Of a DNA stretch of 64,000 nt, positions 34,898-43,023 are shown piece after piece (positions within the stretch are counted from its first letter, which is position 1; each line of letters begins with the position of its first letter). Under the pieces are notes generated by a model. The model worked only from the letters and a program-made list of their open reading frames with translations, did no database searches and had not been told where the DNA came from. Origin of the DNA: CAWEWH01 sp963812775. GTDB lineage: Bacteria; Pseudomonadota; Alphaproteobacteria; Rhizobiales; Beijerinckiaceae. A program made the position numbers and the translations under genes. Where the stretch lies: NCBI GenBank assembly GCA_963812775.1, contig CAWEWH010000008.1, forward strand, positions 248,001 to 312,000. Reading direction: 5' to 3'.

Positions 34898-35508
34898 CAG
34901 CGTCTGCCGGCGCGGCCCAGCGCAGCGCACTCCTCGTGGCGGCAGCAGCCGACGAGGTGGTCGTTGACCATGCCGACCGCCTGCATGAAGGCGTACACGA
35001 TGGTCGGGCCGCAGAAGCCGAAGCCTGCTTCCTTCAGCGCCTTCGACATTTTTCGCGACGTCTCGCTCTCCACCGGGATGTCCTTGCGCGCAAGCACCTT
35101 TTTCTGCTGCATCTTGCCGCCGGCGATGTCCCACAGGAAGCCCGAGAAGCCCTGCCGCTCCTGGATGGCGAGATAGGCGCGGGCGCTCTTCACCGTGCTC
35201 TCGATCTTCTGCCGGTTGCGGATGATGCCCTCGTCCTGCATCAGCGCCTCGACCTTGCGCGAATTGAAGCGAGCGATCGTCTCGGGCTCGAAGCCCGCGA
35301 AGGCGCGGCGGAAATTGTCGCGCTTGCGCAGGATGGTGATCCACGACAGCCCGGCCTGGAAGCCGTCGAGAATGAGCTTCTCGAACAGCGCCCGGTCGTC
35401 GTATTCCGGCACGCCCCATTCCGTGTCGTGATAGGCGACGTAGAGCGGATCGGTGCCCGGCCAGTAGCAGCGGGTCTTGCCGTCGGGATGCTTGATCAGA
35501 TCCTGCAT
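34897..35508 (-). CDS. tag: DNA-3-methyladenine glycosylase I
   Basis: 203 residues. Removes 3-methyladenine from alkylated DNA. Family blocks: RCYWPGTDPLYVAYHDTEWG, DRALFEKLILDGFQAGLSW (with the catalytic-pocket Glu), ILRKRDNFRRAFAGF, GFCGPTIVYAFMQAVGMVNDH, and Zn ligands at Cys near the start and HLVGCCRHEEC at the end. It starts within the TGA of ygfZ and its stop overlaps the HD gene start, so the three are tightly coupled. Confidence 0.95.
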   Translation of the reverse strand: MQDLIKHPDGKTRCYWPGTDPLYVAYHDTEWGVPEYDDRALFEKLILDGFQAGLSWITILRKRDNFRRAFAGFEPETIARFNSRKVEALMQDEGIIRNRQKIESTVKSARAYLAIQERQGFSGFLWDIAGGKMQQKKVLARKDIPVESETSRKMSKALKEAGFGFCGPTIVYAFMQAVGMVNDHLVGCCRHEECAALGRAGRR

Positions 35509-36395
35509 CACGCGCTCGCCTTGGTGCCGTGGTCCTCGCCCGGGAAGGGAAAGCGCGCCCAGGCGGGCTTCTCGAGCCTCAGCGCCAGGCCGCCGGCTGT
35601 CAGCGAATGCCCGGCCTTCAGCGCGTCGGCGACGCGATCGAGGCGAAGCAGCGCGAGCCCGCGCCCCTGCGCGGCCGAGCCGAGCTTGCCCATGACGCGG
35701 TCGCCCGCCGTCACGTCGATGCCGTCGGGCGGCACGAAACCATCGACGAACACCACCGGCACGATGCGCGTGCGCGCCGTGCCGCGGTGCTCCATGCGCG
35801 AGACGACCTCCTGGCCGACATAGCAGCCCTTGTCGAAATCGATGCCGCCCAACTGGTCCATGTCGGCCTCGTGCGGGAAGGCGTCGCCGTAGACGAAATC
35901 CTTGCCGCCCTCGGGCACGCCGGGCGCGATGCGGTGCGCGTGATAGGCATCGTAGGCCTCGAGGCCAAAGGCCTCGGCAGGAGCGCGGTCGGCGATGATG
36001 CGCTCGCCCATCGGCGCGGTGCGCGGATCGACGAAGGCGATCTCGTCGTGGTGGCGCGTCGCGTGGCCGCCCCAGCGCGCCGCCACCGCCAGCGTCTCCG
36101 ACAGGTCCTCGACCGTCACCTTGGCGCGCAGCTTGTAGAAGCCGAGCCGCTTCGCGAGGTCCGGCACCAGGGCGCGCGGTGTATCGAGCAGGAAGCCGCC
36201 GTCCGAATCCTCGGGCGCTGCCACGATGAGAAGTCGAACAGGATCTTGCCCTGCGGCGACAGCAGCGCCGCGAAGCACGCTTGGCCGGGGCCGAGCTTCT
36301 CGACGTCGGAGGTGACGAGTCCCTGCAGGAAGCTCGTCGCGTCCTCGCCGCCGACATGGACGACGCCGCGATCGGGCAGATGGGCGGCGCGGCAT
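35508..36395 (-). CDS. ygfZ: YgfZ/GcvT-domain folate-binding protein (CAF17 type), frame breaks
   Basis: Joined ~295 residues. Tetrahydrofolate-binding protein that helps build or repair Fe-S clusters. N-terminal DRGVVHVGGEDATSFLQGLVTSDV and LLSPQGKILFDF, then after a lost C near 36228 LIVAAPEDSDGGFLLDTP. The family signature K-G-C-Y-x-G-Q-E is present as FDKGCYVGQEVVSRMEHRGTARTRIVPV. End: EKPAWARFPF. The start ATG at 36395 needs removal of one extra C just after it (MPAAHLPDRG). Starts the tag/HD operon and diverges from pyrC. Confidence 0.88.
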   Translation of the reverse strand: MPRRPSARSRRRPCRRRGRDELPAGTRHLRRREARPRPSVLRGAAVAAGQDPVRLLIVAAPEDSDGGFLLDTPRALVPDLAKRLGFYKLRAKVTVEDLSETLAVAARWGGHATRHHDEIAFVDPRTAPMGERIIADRAPAEAFGLEAYDAYHAHRIAPGVPEGGKDFVYGDAFPHEADMDQLGGIDFDKGCYVGQEVVSRMEHRGTARTRIVPVVFVDGFVPPDGIDVTAGDRVMGKLGSAAQGRGLALLRLDRVADALKAGHSLTAGGLALRLEKPAWARFPFPGEDHGTKASA

Positions 36396-36469
36396 TCCTG
36401 TCACTCCTTGCCTCGGCGGCCTTGCTGACATAAGCCGCCCGTCGAGCCCTCTCAAGTCCGGAATACGCG

Positions 36470-37805
36470 ATGGCCGAGACCTTCGATCTCCTGCTCAAGG
36501 GCGGCACGGTCGTCAACCAGGACGGCGCGGGTCCGCGCGACGTCGGCGTGCGGGCCGGAAGCATCGTGGCCATCGGCGATCTTGCGGCAGCGAGCGCCGG
36601 CGAGGTCGTCGACTGCAGCGGCCTGCACGATCCTGCCCGGCGTCATCGACACGCAGGTGCATTTCCGCGAGCCCGGCCTCGAGCACAAGGAGGATCTCGA
36701 ATCCGGCTCGCGCGCCGCGGTGATGGGCGGCGTCACCGCCGTCTTCGAGATGCCCAACACCGAGCCGCAGACCACATCGGCAGGCGCGCTCGCCGACAAG
36801 GTGCGGCGCGCGACCGGCCGCATGCATTGCGACTTCGCCTTCTGGGTCGGCGGCACGCACGAGAATGTCGACGAATTGCCGGAGCTCGAGCGCCTGCCCG
36901 GCGCCGCCGGCATCAAGGTGTTCATGGGCTCCTCCACCGGCTCGCTGCTCGTCGAGGACGATGCGGGCGTGGCGGCCATGCTGTCGCGGACGCGCCGGCG
37001 CGCCGCCTTCCATTCCGAGGACGAGCCCTTGCTGCGCGAACGCCGCGGGCTGCGGGTGCCGGGCGATCCGTCCTCGCATCCGGTGTGGCGCTCCGCCGAG
37101 GTGGCGCTCACCTGCACGCAGCGTCTCGTGCGCATCGCCCGCGAGCCGGGCGCGCGCATCCACGTGCTCCACATCTCGACGGCCGAGGAGATGCGCTTCC
37201 TCGCCGGCCACAAGGACGTGGCCTCCGTCGAGGTGACGCCGCACCATCTGACGCTCGTCGCGCCCGACTGCTACCGGCGCCTCGGCACCTACGCGCAGAT
37301 GAACCCGCCGGTGCGCGACGCGGCGCATCGCGACGGCGTCTGGTGGGGCGTCGCGCAGGGCGTCGCCGACATCCTCGGCTCCGACCACGCGCCGCACACG
37401 CGCGCCGAGAAGGACAAGGCCTATCCCGACACGCCCTCCGGCATGACCGGCGTGCAGACGCTGGTGCCGATCATGCTCGATCATGTGAATGCCGGCCGGC
37501 TGACGCTGGCGCGTTTCGTCGACATGACGAGCGCCGGCCCGGCGCGGCTCTTCGGCATCGCCCGCAAGGGCCGCATCGCGGTCGGCTACGACGCCGACTT
37601 CACCATCGTCGACCTGAAGCGCCGCGCCACCATCACCAACCAGTGGATCGCCTCGAAAGCCGGCTGGACGCCCTATGACGGGGTCAGCGTCACGGGCTGG
37701 CCGGTCGGCACCATCGTGCGCGGGCGCCGCGTGATGTGGGAGGGCGCCCTCGTCACGCCGAGCGCAGGCGCGCCGGTGCGGTTCGTCGAGACGCTGCGTG
37801 CCTGA
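36470..37805 (+). CDS. pyrC: Dihydroorotase (class I), one frame break
   Basis: Joined ~444 residues. Zn enzyme of pyrimidine synthesis that cyclises N-carbamoyl-aspartate. Start MAETFDLLLKGGTVVNQDG. An extra C at about 36626 breaks the frame before LPGVIDTQVHFREPGLEHKE (HxH metal ligands). Then KVFMGSSTGSLL (Lys/carbamate position), HSEDEPLL, VLHISTAEE, EVTPHHLTL (His), ILGSDHAPHT (Asp ligand). The C terminus has the composite-sheet barrel KGRIAVGYDADFTIVD. Without the correction an ATG at 36582 would give a product with wrong N-terminal residues. Confidence 0.92.
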
Positions 37806-37818
37806 GTGAGTTTTCGAA

Positions 37819-38070
37819 TTAGTGCCGCGGTCCGGTCGTGAAGCCGCCGGAGCGAATCTTTTCCGGCAGGCGCTCGGCGAAGCTCGCCACCGCGTCCTCG
37901 CCGTAAGTGGCGATGAGCTCGCGGAACGCCGCGAACAAGGCCGCATGCGCCATGCAGTCGCCGTCGAGGCCGTCGAGCTGCGCTTCCGCAAAGGCTTCCG
38001 ACAGATAGGTGAGCGCCGCCCGCTTCTCCTCGGTGGCTTCGATGGCTTCGATCGACACGGGTTCTTGCAT
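37819..38070 (-). CDS. Small acidic hypothetical protein
   Basis: 83 residues, Ala/Glu-rich and helical: AALTYLSEAFAEAQLDGLDGDCMAHAALFAAFRELIATYGEDAVASFAERLPEKI, described here in blocks YLSEAFAEA, DGDCMAHAAL and YGEDAVASFAERL. One Cys. No signal peptide or membrane segment. I do not recognise a named family, though similar short proteins are common in Rhizobiales. Lies convergent to pyrC with a 13-base gap. Confidence 0.6.
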   Translation of the reverse strand: MQEPVSIEAIEATEEKRAALTYLSEAFAEAQLDGLDGDCMAHAALFAAFRELIATYGEDAVASFAERLPEKIRSGGFTTGPRH

Positions 38071-38249
38071 GGTTGTTGTTCCGGCCACGCGAGCAGGCAC
38101 GCCATCGGAGCGATGCGTGCAATTTTCCGACAATAGCGTCCTGTTCCGGGAGCGCCAGCCGCTTTGTTTCAAGGAAGTTAACAGAGTCCCGGACGTCTTT
38201 GATAAACTGCTGGCCTTACAGGCATTTCCGGTTGAAACGGTGCGTCTCC

Positions 38250-38858
38250 TCAACCGCCGAAGCGTCCCGAAATGGCACGCGCCAGGCGGCTGCCCTCCGC
38301 CAGATAGCGCTCGATGGCGAGATTTGCCGAGGGCGTGCAGCGCCGGTAGGTGGTCGAATAGTTGCGGAAGCCCTTGTTGTAGGCCCCCGCCAGCCGCTCC
38401 TTGCGGGCGCGGCTCGCGGCCTCCGCGTCGATGAGCGCCGTCATGCGGGTGCGCCACTCGCCCTGATCGTCCGCCTCGCAGAGCGAGCGCAGGAAGGCGA
38501 GGGAGCCCATGATTTCCGAGAGCCTGAGCAGATCCTTCTCATAGGGCGGTGGCGGCTCGTCCTTCTCGGGCTGCTCGATTTTGGCCTCTTCGATCTTCTT
38601 GGTGTCGGGCGGCGGCAGCGACACCTTCTTCTTCTTGGGGCGGTGCAATTGCTGCGGCGGCGGCTCGAATTGCGGCTGCGCCGGGCGCTGGAAGAAGAAG
38701 AACGGCGATTGCGCAAGCGCGCTCGGGGCGGCAAGCGCCAGCGGCAACGCGACGCCGGCCGCGACGGCTGCGATCAAAAGGCTCGTGTGGCAATTCCGAA
38801 ATTCGCCACGTATCGATGGAGGCCCAAATATTGGCGACTCGGCGAATTTCGAAATCAT
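38250..38858 (-). CDS. TIGR02301-family exported protein
   Basis: ~202 residues from the ATG at 38858. A hydrophobic segment (SLLIAAVAAGVALPLALAAPSALAQ) ends in an AxA cleavage site, but it begins ~25 residues in, so the true start may be further downstream at a non-ATG codon. Mature part: FFFFQRPAQPQF, a Pro/Lys-rich stretch (PKKKKVSLPPPD), then the family domain YEKDLLRLSEIMGSLAFLRSLC, EWRTRMTALIDAEA, YNKGFRNYSTTYRRCTPSA with two Cys that may pair. Function unknown. The first codons overlap a repeat-rich region. Confidence 0.75.
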   Translation of the reverse strand: MISKFAESPIFGPPSIRGEFRNCHTSLLIAAVAAGVALPLALAAPSALAQSPFFFFQRPAQPQFEPPPQQLHRPKKKKVSLPPPDTKKIEEAKIEQPEKDEPPPPYEKDLLRLSEIMGSLAFLRSLCEADDQGEWRTRMTALIDAEAASRARKERLAGAYNKGFRNYSTTYRRCTPSANLAIERYLAEGSRLARAISGRFGG

Positions 38859-38881
38859 AGCCACACAGAAAAGATTCGATT

Positions 38882-38960
38882 CTAGTGCGCTTTTTGAAAT
38901 TTGAAGTTCGCTCGGTGCGTGATCCAAACAACGTGGCGAACTTCAAATTCAGCGCACTAG
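38882..38960. repeat. Long inverted repeat (AGTGCGCT...AGCGCACT)
   Basis: Left arm 38882-38911 and right arm 38936-38960 share CTAGTGCGCT and AATTTGAAGTTCGC; the left arm carries a few extra T/G bases as a bulge. The loop is ~24 bases. It sits 23 bases before the TIGR02301 gene start. A second, weaker palindrome (CGAATTTCGAAAT / TTCCGAAATTCG) flanks it at 38794-38861, inside the 5' part of the gene. Similar palindromes are dispersed in Bradyrhizobium-like genomes. Confidence 0.65.
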
Positions 38961-38977
38961 TGCGAACCCACGTCATG

Positions 38978-39445
38978 TCAAGCTCCAGCCGCCAGCGCGG
39001 CGGCCCGCGCCACGATATCGGCGAGGCCGTCGGTGGTGGCAAGCGTCCCGAGCGCCGCCGGCTCGGCCCACATCACGTCGAGCGCCTCCTCGCCGGCGCG
39101 CGGCTCGCCGGCAAGCCACCGCGCCGCGAAGGCCGCGACGACAAAGTGATGCTTGATCGTGTCGGCTTCGTGGACGATGACCTCGGCGTGGCCGGCAAAG
39201 CCGACGATCTCGGCCGCGACGCCGACCTCCTCCATCAGTTCGCGCAGCGCCGCGGCTTCGAGCCGCTCGCCCGGCTCGACGAGCCCGCCCGGCAGGCTCC
39301 ACACGGCCGCGAGCGGCGGCCGGGCGCGCTGCGCCAGAAGCACGCGGCCACGACGGAACACGGCGCAGCTCGCGGCGAGCAAGGGACGGGCCGGGAAGGC
39401 CCGCTCGAGGCTCGCCGTGGTGGCGGCGGGCGCGCGCGTGCTCAC
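38978..39445 (-). CDS. Nudix hydrolase
   Basis: 155 residues. Complete Nudix box GGLVEPGERLEAAALRELMEEVGV (G, E, REL and EE-x-G positions all present; shown as GGLVEPGE, LRELMEEVGV). N-terminal strand ASCAVFRRGRVLLAQRA and HHFVVAAFAARWLAGEPRAGEEALDV fit ADP-ribose/NADH-type pyrophosphatases. The GTG start at 39445 overlaps the TGA of the upstream SDR gene (GTGA). Substrate not assignable. Confidence 0.88.
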   Translation of the reverse strand: MSTRAPAATTASLERAFPARPLLAASCAVFRRGRVLLAQRARPPLAAVWSLPGGLVEPGERLEAAALRELMEEVGVAAEIVGFAGHAEVIVHEADTIKHHFVVAAFAARWLAGEPRAGEEALDVMWAEPAALGTLATTDGLADIVARAAALAAGA

Positions 39446-40194
39446 ACGTGCTGGCCGCCGTTGATGTGCAATTCCGCGCCGTTCACGTAGGACGAGGCTT
39501 CCGTGCACAGGAAGTAGATGGCCTTGGCGACCTCGTCCGGCTGGCCGAGGCGGCGCATGGGAATGTGCTCGATCAGCTTCTCGGTGCCGGGCGACAGGAT
39601 GGAGGTGTCGATCTCGCCCGGCGAGATGGCGTTGACGCGGATGCCGAGCGGGCCGAAATCCGCCGCCATCTCGCGGGTCAGCGATTCCAGCGCCGCCTTC
39701 GAGGTGGCGTAGGCGGCGCCCGCGAAGGGATGCACGCGCGAGCCGGCAATGGACGAGATGTTCACCACTGAGCCTTTGGCGCGCTTCAATTCCTCGATGA
39801 GGCCGCGCGCCAGCATGATGGGCGCGAAGAAATTCACCTGGAAAATGTGCTGCCAATCCTCGAGCGAGGTGTCGATGGCCCCGAGACGGCCGCCCTCCGG
39901 TCCCTTGGGCGAGATCGCCGCGTTGTTGACCAGGGCATGCAGCTGGCCGCCCTCCGGCACGAGGCGGCGCTTCACCTCGGCGATAGCGTCGCGGGTGCTG
40001 TCGGAATCGCCGAGATCGACCTGGATGTGGTCCTCGGGCCCCATCTCCCACGGGCACTCTTCCGGAAAGGCGTGGCGCGAGCAGGTGATGACGCGGAAGC
40101 CGGCGGCCGAGAAGCGCTTCACCGTGGCGTGGCCGATGCCGCGGCTGGCGCCGGTGAGCAGCATGACGCGGCGCGGGGCATTGGAGAGAGGCAC
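39442..40194 (-). CDS. SDR family oxidoreductase
   Basis: 250 residues, classical SDR: LLTGASRGIGHATVKRF (cofactor loop), LVNNAAIS, NISSIAGSRVHPF with the catalytic Ser, AAYATSKAALESLT (YxxxK), RVNAISPGEIDTSIL, and the C-terminal NGAELHINGGQHV. The insert PEECPWEMGPEDHIQVDL is longer than usual after strand 2. Substrate unknown. Coupled to the downstream Nudix gene by overlapping start and stop. Confidence 0.9.
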   Translation of the reverse strand: MPLSNAPRRVMLLTGASRGIGHATVKRFSAAGFRVITCSRHAFPEECPWEMGPEDHIQVDLGDSDSTRDAIAEVKRRLVPEGGQLHALVNNAAISPKGPEGGRLGAIDTSLEDWQHIFQVNFFAPIMLARGLIEELKRAKGSVVNISSIAGSRVHPFAGAAYATSKAALESLTREMAADFGPLGIRVNAISPGEIDTSILSPGTEKLIEHIPMRRLGQPDEVAKAIYFLCTEASSYVNGAELHINGGQHV

Positions 40195-40428
40195 GGGGCA
40201 CGCTCGTGGGGTTTGAGGGTCAGTCTCTTATGTAGGTCACCACAGGGCGCCGGTCCATTTGCTGCAATGGCGCACCTTCGGGTGGGTGACCTTTATGTCA
40301 TCCCGGCCGCAGCGGCGCGGCGCGGCCAGGTGGAAGCAAGAGCGGCACGCGTCCTCGTTTTCGCGGTCCCTGAGAACCCGAAGCCTGGGAGGCGGTGCCG
40401 CCCAAGAATCCCTAGAGGATAAGGGAAG

Positions 40429-40530
40429 GGCGTGCGGGAGGTCCGAGCCGCCGCGCCGGACAGCGCGAGCGCTCAAAAAATGTGTGTTCAAGGAGCCGTC
40501 CGAGCTTGAAGCCCGGACCTCCCGCACGCG
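40429..40530. repeat. 15-bp inverted repeat with 72-base spacer, possible structured element
   Basis: CGTGCGGGAGGTCCG at the left end pairs perfectly with CGGACCTCCCGCACG at the right end, enclosing ~72 bases that contain further short GC stems (GCCGCCGCGCCGG, GCGCGAGCGC) and an A6 run. The element could fold as one ~100-nt stem-loop RNA or be a dispersed repeat; it does not match SRP, tmRNA, RNase P or 6S features I could check by eye. Confidence 0.5.
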
Positions 40531-40610
40531 ATGGGTTACGGCCGTATGGCTCTCACAATCCCGGCAGGTGCGTCCCCCGCAGGCGGCTGACGAGACCGCC
40601 TGTCCGGCCG

Positions 40611-40778
40611 CTATGCCGGATGATGCTTCGAGCTTCGCCGCCTTGCTCCAGTGTGCGAAACCTTCACAAGGCCATCGCCTAGCCTCGCGTCACGCGTCCG
40701 TTGCCGGCCGCACGACGCAACGCCCAGGTCAGCGTCCCACGTGTCACGTGGGTTGCCTTCCTGCCGTCGCCCCGCCAT
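40611..40778 (-). CDS. Possible small gene downstream of a LexA box (55 aa, tentative)
   Basis: An uninterrupted minus-strand reading MAGRRQEGNPRDTWDADLG... ending KHHPA, very basic (many Arg), one Cys, no membrane segment. A GAGG precedes the ATG by about 5 bases. Its start is ~70 bases beyond the GTTC-N7-GTTC box, the right distance for an SOS-controlled leader. No family is recognised and basic composition is also what chance frames give in this GC-rich genome, so this is a weak call made only because of the upstream box. Confidence 0.22.
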   Translation of the reverse strand: MAGRRQEGNPRDTWDADLGVASCGRQRTRDARLGDGLVKVSHTGARRRSSKHHPA

Positions 40779-40848
40779 GACGCCTCATGAGCGCGCCCTT
40801 CTGGGGACGGTATGATGAGAATGTATCCCATAGCAGGACTTGTGTCGA

Positions 40849-40863
40849 GAACAAAGTGAGAAC
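40849..40863 (-). promoter_or_regulatory. LexA (SOS) box of the alphaproteobacterial type
   Basis: On the minus strand GTTC-TCACTTT-GTTC, an exact match to the direct-repeat GTTC-N7-GTTC bound by LexA in Alphaproteobacteria. TTGTTC within it could be a -35 followed by TATGGG or GATACAT 16-20 bases later, pointing leftward. The nearest gene on the right (M20 amidohydrolase) ends here rather than starts, so the likely target is in the 40195-40840 region. Confidence 0.6.
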
Positions 40864-40901
40864 ATTCTCACAACCCAGAAACGACGCCGCTGGCGGCCTC
40901 C

Positions 40902-42074
40902 TCAGCCCGCGAGCTTCGTCTCCACCAGCCTGATCCAGTACGACGTGCCGTAGACGATCGCCTCGTCGTTGAAATTGTAGGCCGGGTTATGCAGCCCCGC
41001 CGACGGGCCGTTGCCCACCGAGATGAAGGCGCCGGGCCGCGCCTCCAGCATGAAGGCGAAATCCTCAGCCCCCATCACCGGCGGCGCCTCGCTGACGTTG
41101 TCGCGGCCGACGATTTCCGCCGCCACCCGCGCCGCGTCCTCGCTCTCCTGCAGGTGGTTGACGAGCACCGGATAGAATCGCGAATAGGTGAGCGTGATGC
41201 GCGCGCCGGTGGCCTGCGCGACAGCCGCGGCAACCTCTTGCATGCGCCGCTCGACGAGGTCGCGCACCTCGCCGTTGAGCGTGCGCACCGTGCCGTGCAG
41301 TGAAGCCGTCTGCGCAATGATGTTGCGCGCCTGGCCGGCGTTGAACTGGCAGATGGAGATCACCGCCGCGTCCAACGGATCGACGTTGCGCGCGACGATC
41401 GACTGCAGGGCGTTGACCAGCTGCACGCCGGCCATGAGCGGATCGACGCCCCGGTGCGGATAGGCGGCATGGCAGCCAACCCCTTCGATCTCGATGTCGA
41501 CGCGATCGGCCGCCGCCATCGCCGGGCCGGGCCTGATCGAGAAGCTGCCCAGCGGCAGGGTCGGCGAGTTGTGCATGCCGTACACCTGATCGATGGCGAA
41601 GCGCTCCATCAAGCCGTCGTCCAGCATGGCGGCGGCGCCGGCGCCGTTCTCCTCGGCCGGCTGGAAGATGACGACGGCGTTGCCGGCGAAGTTGCGCGTC
41701 TCGGCGAGATAGCGCGCCGCGCCGAGCAGCATGGCGGTGTGGCCGTCGTGGCCGCAGGCGTGCATCTTGCCGGGCACCGTGGAGCGATACGGCACGTCGG
41801 TCGCTTCCTCGAGGGGCAGCGCGTCCATGTCGGCGCGCAGCGCGATGGTGCGCACGCCGCTGCCGTTCCCCGCCCGCTGGCCGCGGATCAGCCCGACGAC
41901 GCCGGTGCGGCCGATGCCGGCCACCACCTCGTCGCAGCCGAATTCCCTGAGCCGCTCGGCGACGAAGCCGGCGGTGCGGTGCTCTTCGTATCCGAGCTCC
42001 GGGTGAGCGTGAATATCCTGCCGCCAGGCGGCGATATCGGGCTGCAGGTCGGCGACGCGGTTGACGATGGGCAT
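40902..42074 (-). CDS. M20-family amidohydrolase (hippurate hydrolase/aminoacylase-like)
   Basis: 390 residues. Metallo-peptidase M20D layout: RQDIHAHPELGYEEHRTA, LRADMDALPLEE, GKMHACGHDGHTAMLLGAA (two metal ligands, Cys and His), IFQPAEENGAGAAAML (catalytic Glu), YGMHNSPTLPLG, the dimerisation-lid region GCHAAYPHRGVDP, and PVMGAEDFAFM near the end. Hydrolyses N-acyl amino acids; substrate not decidable. Monocistronic, with the LexA box beyond its 3' end. Confidence 0.92.
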   Translation of the reverse strand: MPIVNRVADLQPDIAAWRQDIHAHPELGYEEHRTAGFVAERLREFGCDEVVAGIGRTGVVGLIRGQRAGNGSGVRTIALRADMDALPLEEATDVPYRSTVPGKMHACGHDGHTAMLLGAARYLAETRNFAGNAVVIFQPAEENGAGAAAMLDDGLMERFAIDQVYGMHNSPTLPLGSFSIRPGPAMAAADRVDIEIEGVGCHAAYPHRGVDPLMAGVQLVNALQSIVARNVDPLDAAVISICQFNAGQARNIIAQTASLHGTVRTLNGEVRDLVERRMQEVAAAVAQATGARITLTYSRFYPVLVNHLQESEDAARVAAEIVGRDNVSEAPPVMGAEDFAFMLEARPGAFISVGNGPSAGLHNPAYNFNDEAIVYGTSYWIRLVETKLAG

Positions 42075-42163
42075 GATGTATTCCGGCGATCCGGTGGTTG
42101 CGAGATGTGAAGCCCACGCTAGAGCATGATCCGCCTACGCGGAAGGTTGCCTGACGAAACCTG

Positions 42164-42200
42164 TGCGCGTCATGCCCGCGCGCGTCGCGGGCATGACAGC
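42164..42200. repeat. Palindromic repeat GTCATGCCCGCG...CGCGGGCATGAC
   Basis: Hairpin GTCATGCCCGCG-CGCGT-CGCGGGCATGAC just upstream of the nucleotidyltransferase gene. The same GTCATGCCCGCG..CGCGGGCAT core occurs at 47712-47800. Repeats of this type are scattered through Bradyrhizobium-like chromosomes. Confidence 0.6.
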
Positions 42201-42223
42201 TTTCGCCCGTGCTAGCCTGCGGC

Positions 42224-42862
42224 ATGGCCGACGATTTTCGCACCGCGCGCCTCGTGCAAATACTGCGCGCCGATCCCGACGTGATGCACGTGCTCACGAC
42301 GCTGCGCGCCCTTGCTCTGCCCGACTGGCGGCTGGTGTCGGGCGCCATCTATCAGAGCGTCTGGAACGTGCTCACCGGCAAGCCGCGCGGCCACGGCATC
42401 AAGGATTGGGATGTCGCCTATTTCGACGGCCGCGATCTTTCCTGGGAGGCGGAGGACGCGGTGATCAGGCGCGTCGCGGCGGCGTTCGGCAATTGGCCGG
42501 GCCGCGTCGAGGTACGCAACCAGGCGCGCGTGCATCTGTGGTTCGAAAACCGTTTCGGCACGCCCTATGCGCCGCTCGGCGCAACCGACGAAAGCTTCGT
42601 CCGCTATGCCTCCATCGCGCATGCGGTCGGCGTGCGGCTCAAGGGCGACGATCGGCTCGACATCGTCGCGCCCTTCGGGCTCGACGATCTCTTCGCCATG
42701 CGGGTCCGTCCCAACCGCGTCCTCGGCAACGGGCCGAGCCACGACGAGAAGGCGCGCCGCTTCAAGGCACTGTGGCCCGAGGTGACGGGCGAATTGTGGG
42801 ATGGCACGGCGCTGGGAAGCGATGCCGAAGGCGCGCTTGCGTCTCTGACTTCGGGAAGTTGA
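42224..42862 (+). CDS. Nucleotidyltransferase family protein (DUF925/COG3575)
   Basis: 212 residues: LRALALPDWRLVSGAIYQSVWNVLTG, GHGIKDWDVAYFDGRDLSWEAED, VEVRNQARVHLWFENRFG, DRLDIVAPFGLDDLFAMRVRPN, ending in KARRFKALWPEV. The pairs D-W-D and E-V-R-N-Q-A are the diagnostic blocks of the COG3575 uncharacterised nucleotidyltransferase-like proteins. The start at 42224 avoids five codons that overlap the upstream palindrome region. Biological role unknown. Confidence 0.85.
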   Translation: MADDFRTARLVQILRADPDVMHVLTTLRALALPDWRLVSGAIYQSVWNVLTGKPRGHGIKDWDVAYFDGRDLSWEAEDAVIRRVAAAFGNWPGRVEVRNQARVHLWFENRFGTPYAPLGATDESFVRYASIAHAVGVRLKGDDRLDIVAPFGLDDLFAMRVRPNRVLGNGPSHDEKARRFKALWPEVTGELWDGTALGSDAEGALASLTSGS

Positions 42863-42890
42863 ACTCGAAGCGCTGCGGCGGGAGTGCGGC

Positions 42891-42952
42891 ATTTCCCCCT
42901 CTCCCGGCCGGCTCCGCCGGCCACCCTCTCCCGCAAGGGGAGAGGGAGGGCG
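42891..42952. repeat. BIME-like palindrome (CCCCTCTCCC...GGGGAGAGGG)
   Basis: CCCCTCTCCCGGCCGGCTCCGCCGGCC followed by ACCCTCTCCCGCAAGGGGAGAGGGA. The CTCTCCC-GCAA-GGGGAGAG hairpin is the same unit found at 43838 and 44009, here combined with a GGCCGGC/GCCGGCC inner stem. Confidence 0.75.
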
Positions 42953-43023
42953 CGCGTTATGTTTTTCCGCTAAGGATGGAACGGCGCCGCTCACGCACGC
43001 CGAACACAAGACGGATCATCGCC

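Larger units (their letters stand above)
40195..40901. other. Gene-poor region with inverted repeats and a LexA-type box
   Basis: No family-recognisable gene in ~700 bases. It holds a 15-bp inverted repeat pair (40429-40530), a LexA box (40849), a 9-bp inverted repeat around it, and a 55-codon minus-strand reading frame (40611-40778). The 173-residue plus-strand reading at 40259-40780 is Arg/Ser/Pro-rich and crosses the inverted repeat, so I treat it as chance. Confidence 0.6.

Noticed and set aside
40259..40780. 173-residue plus-strand frame in the gene-poor region
   Set aside because: Low-complexity Arg/Ser/Pro sequence that crosses a perfect inverted repeat; no ribosome site or family features.
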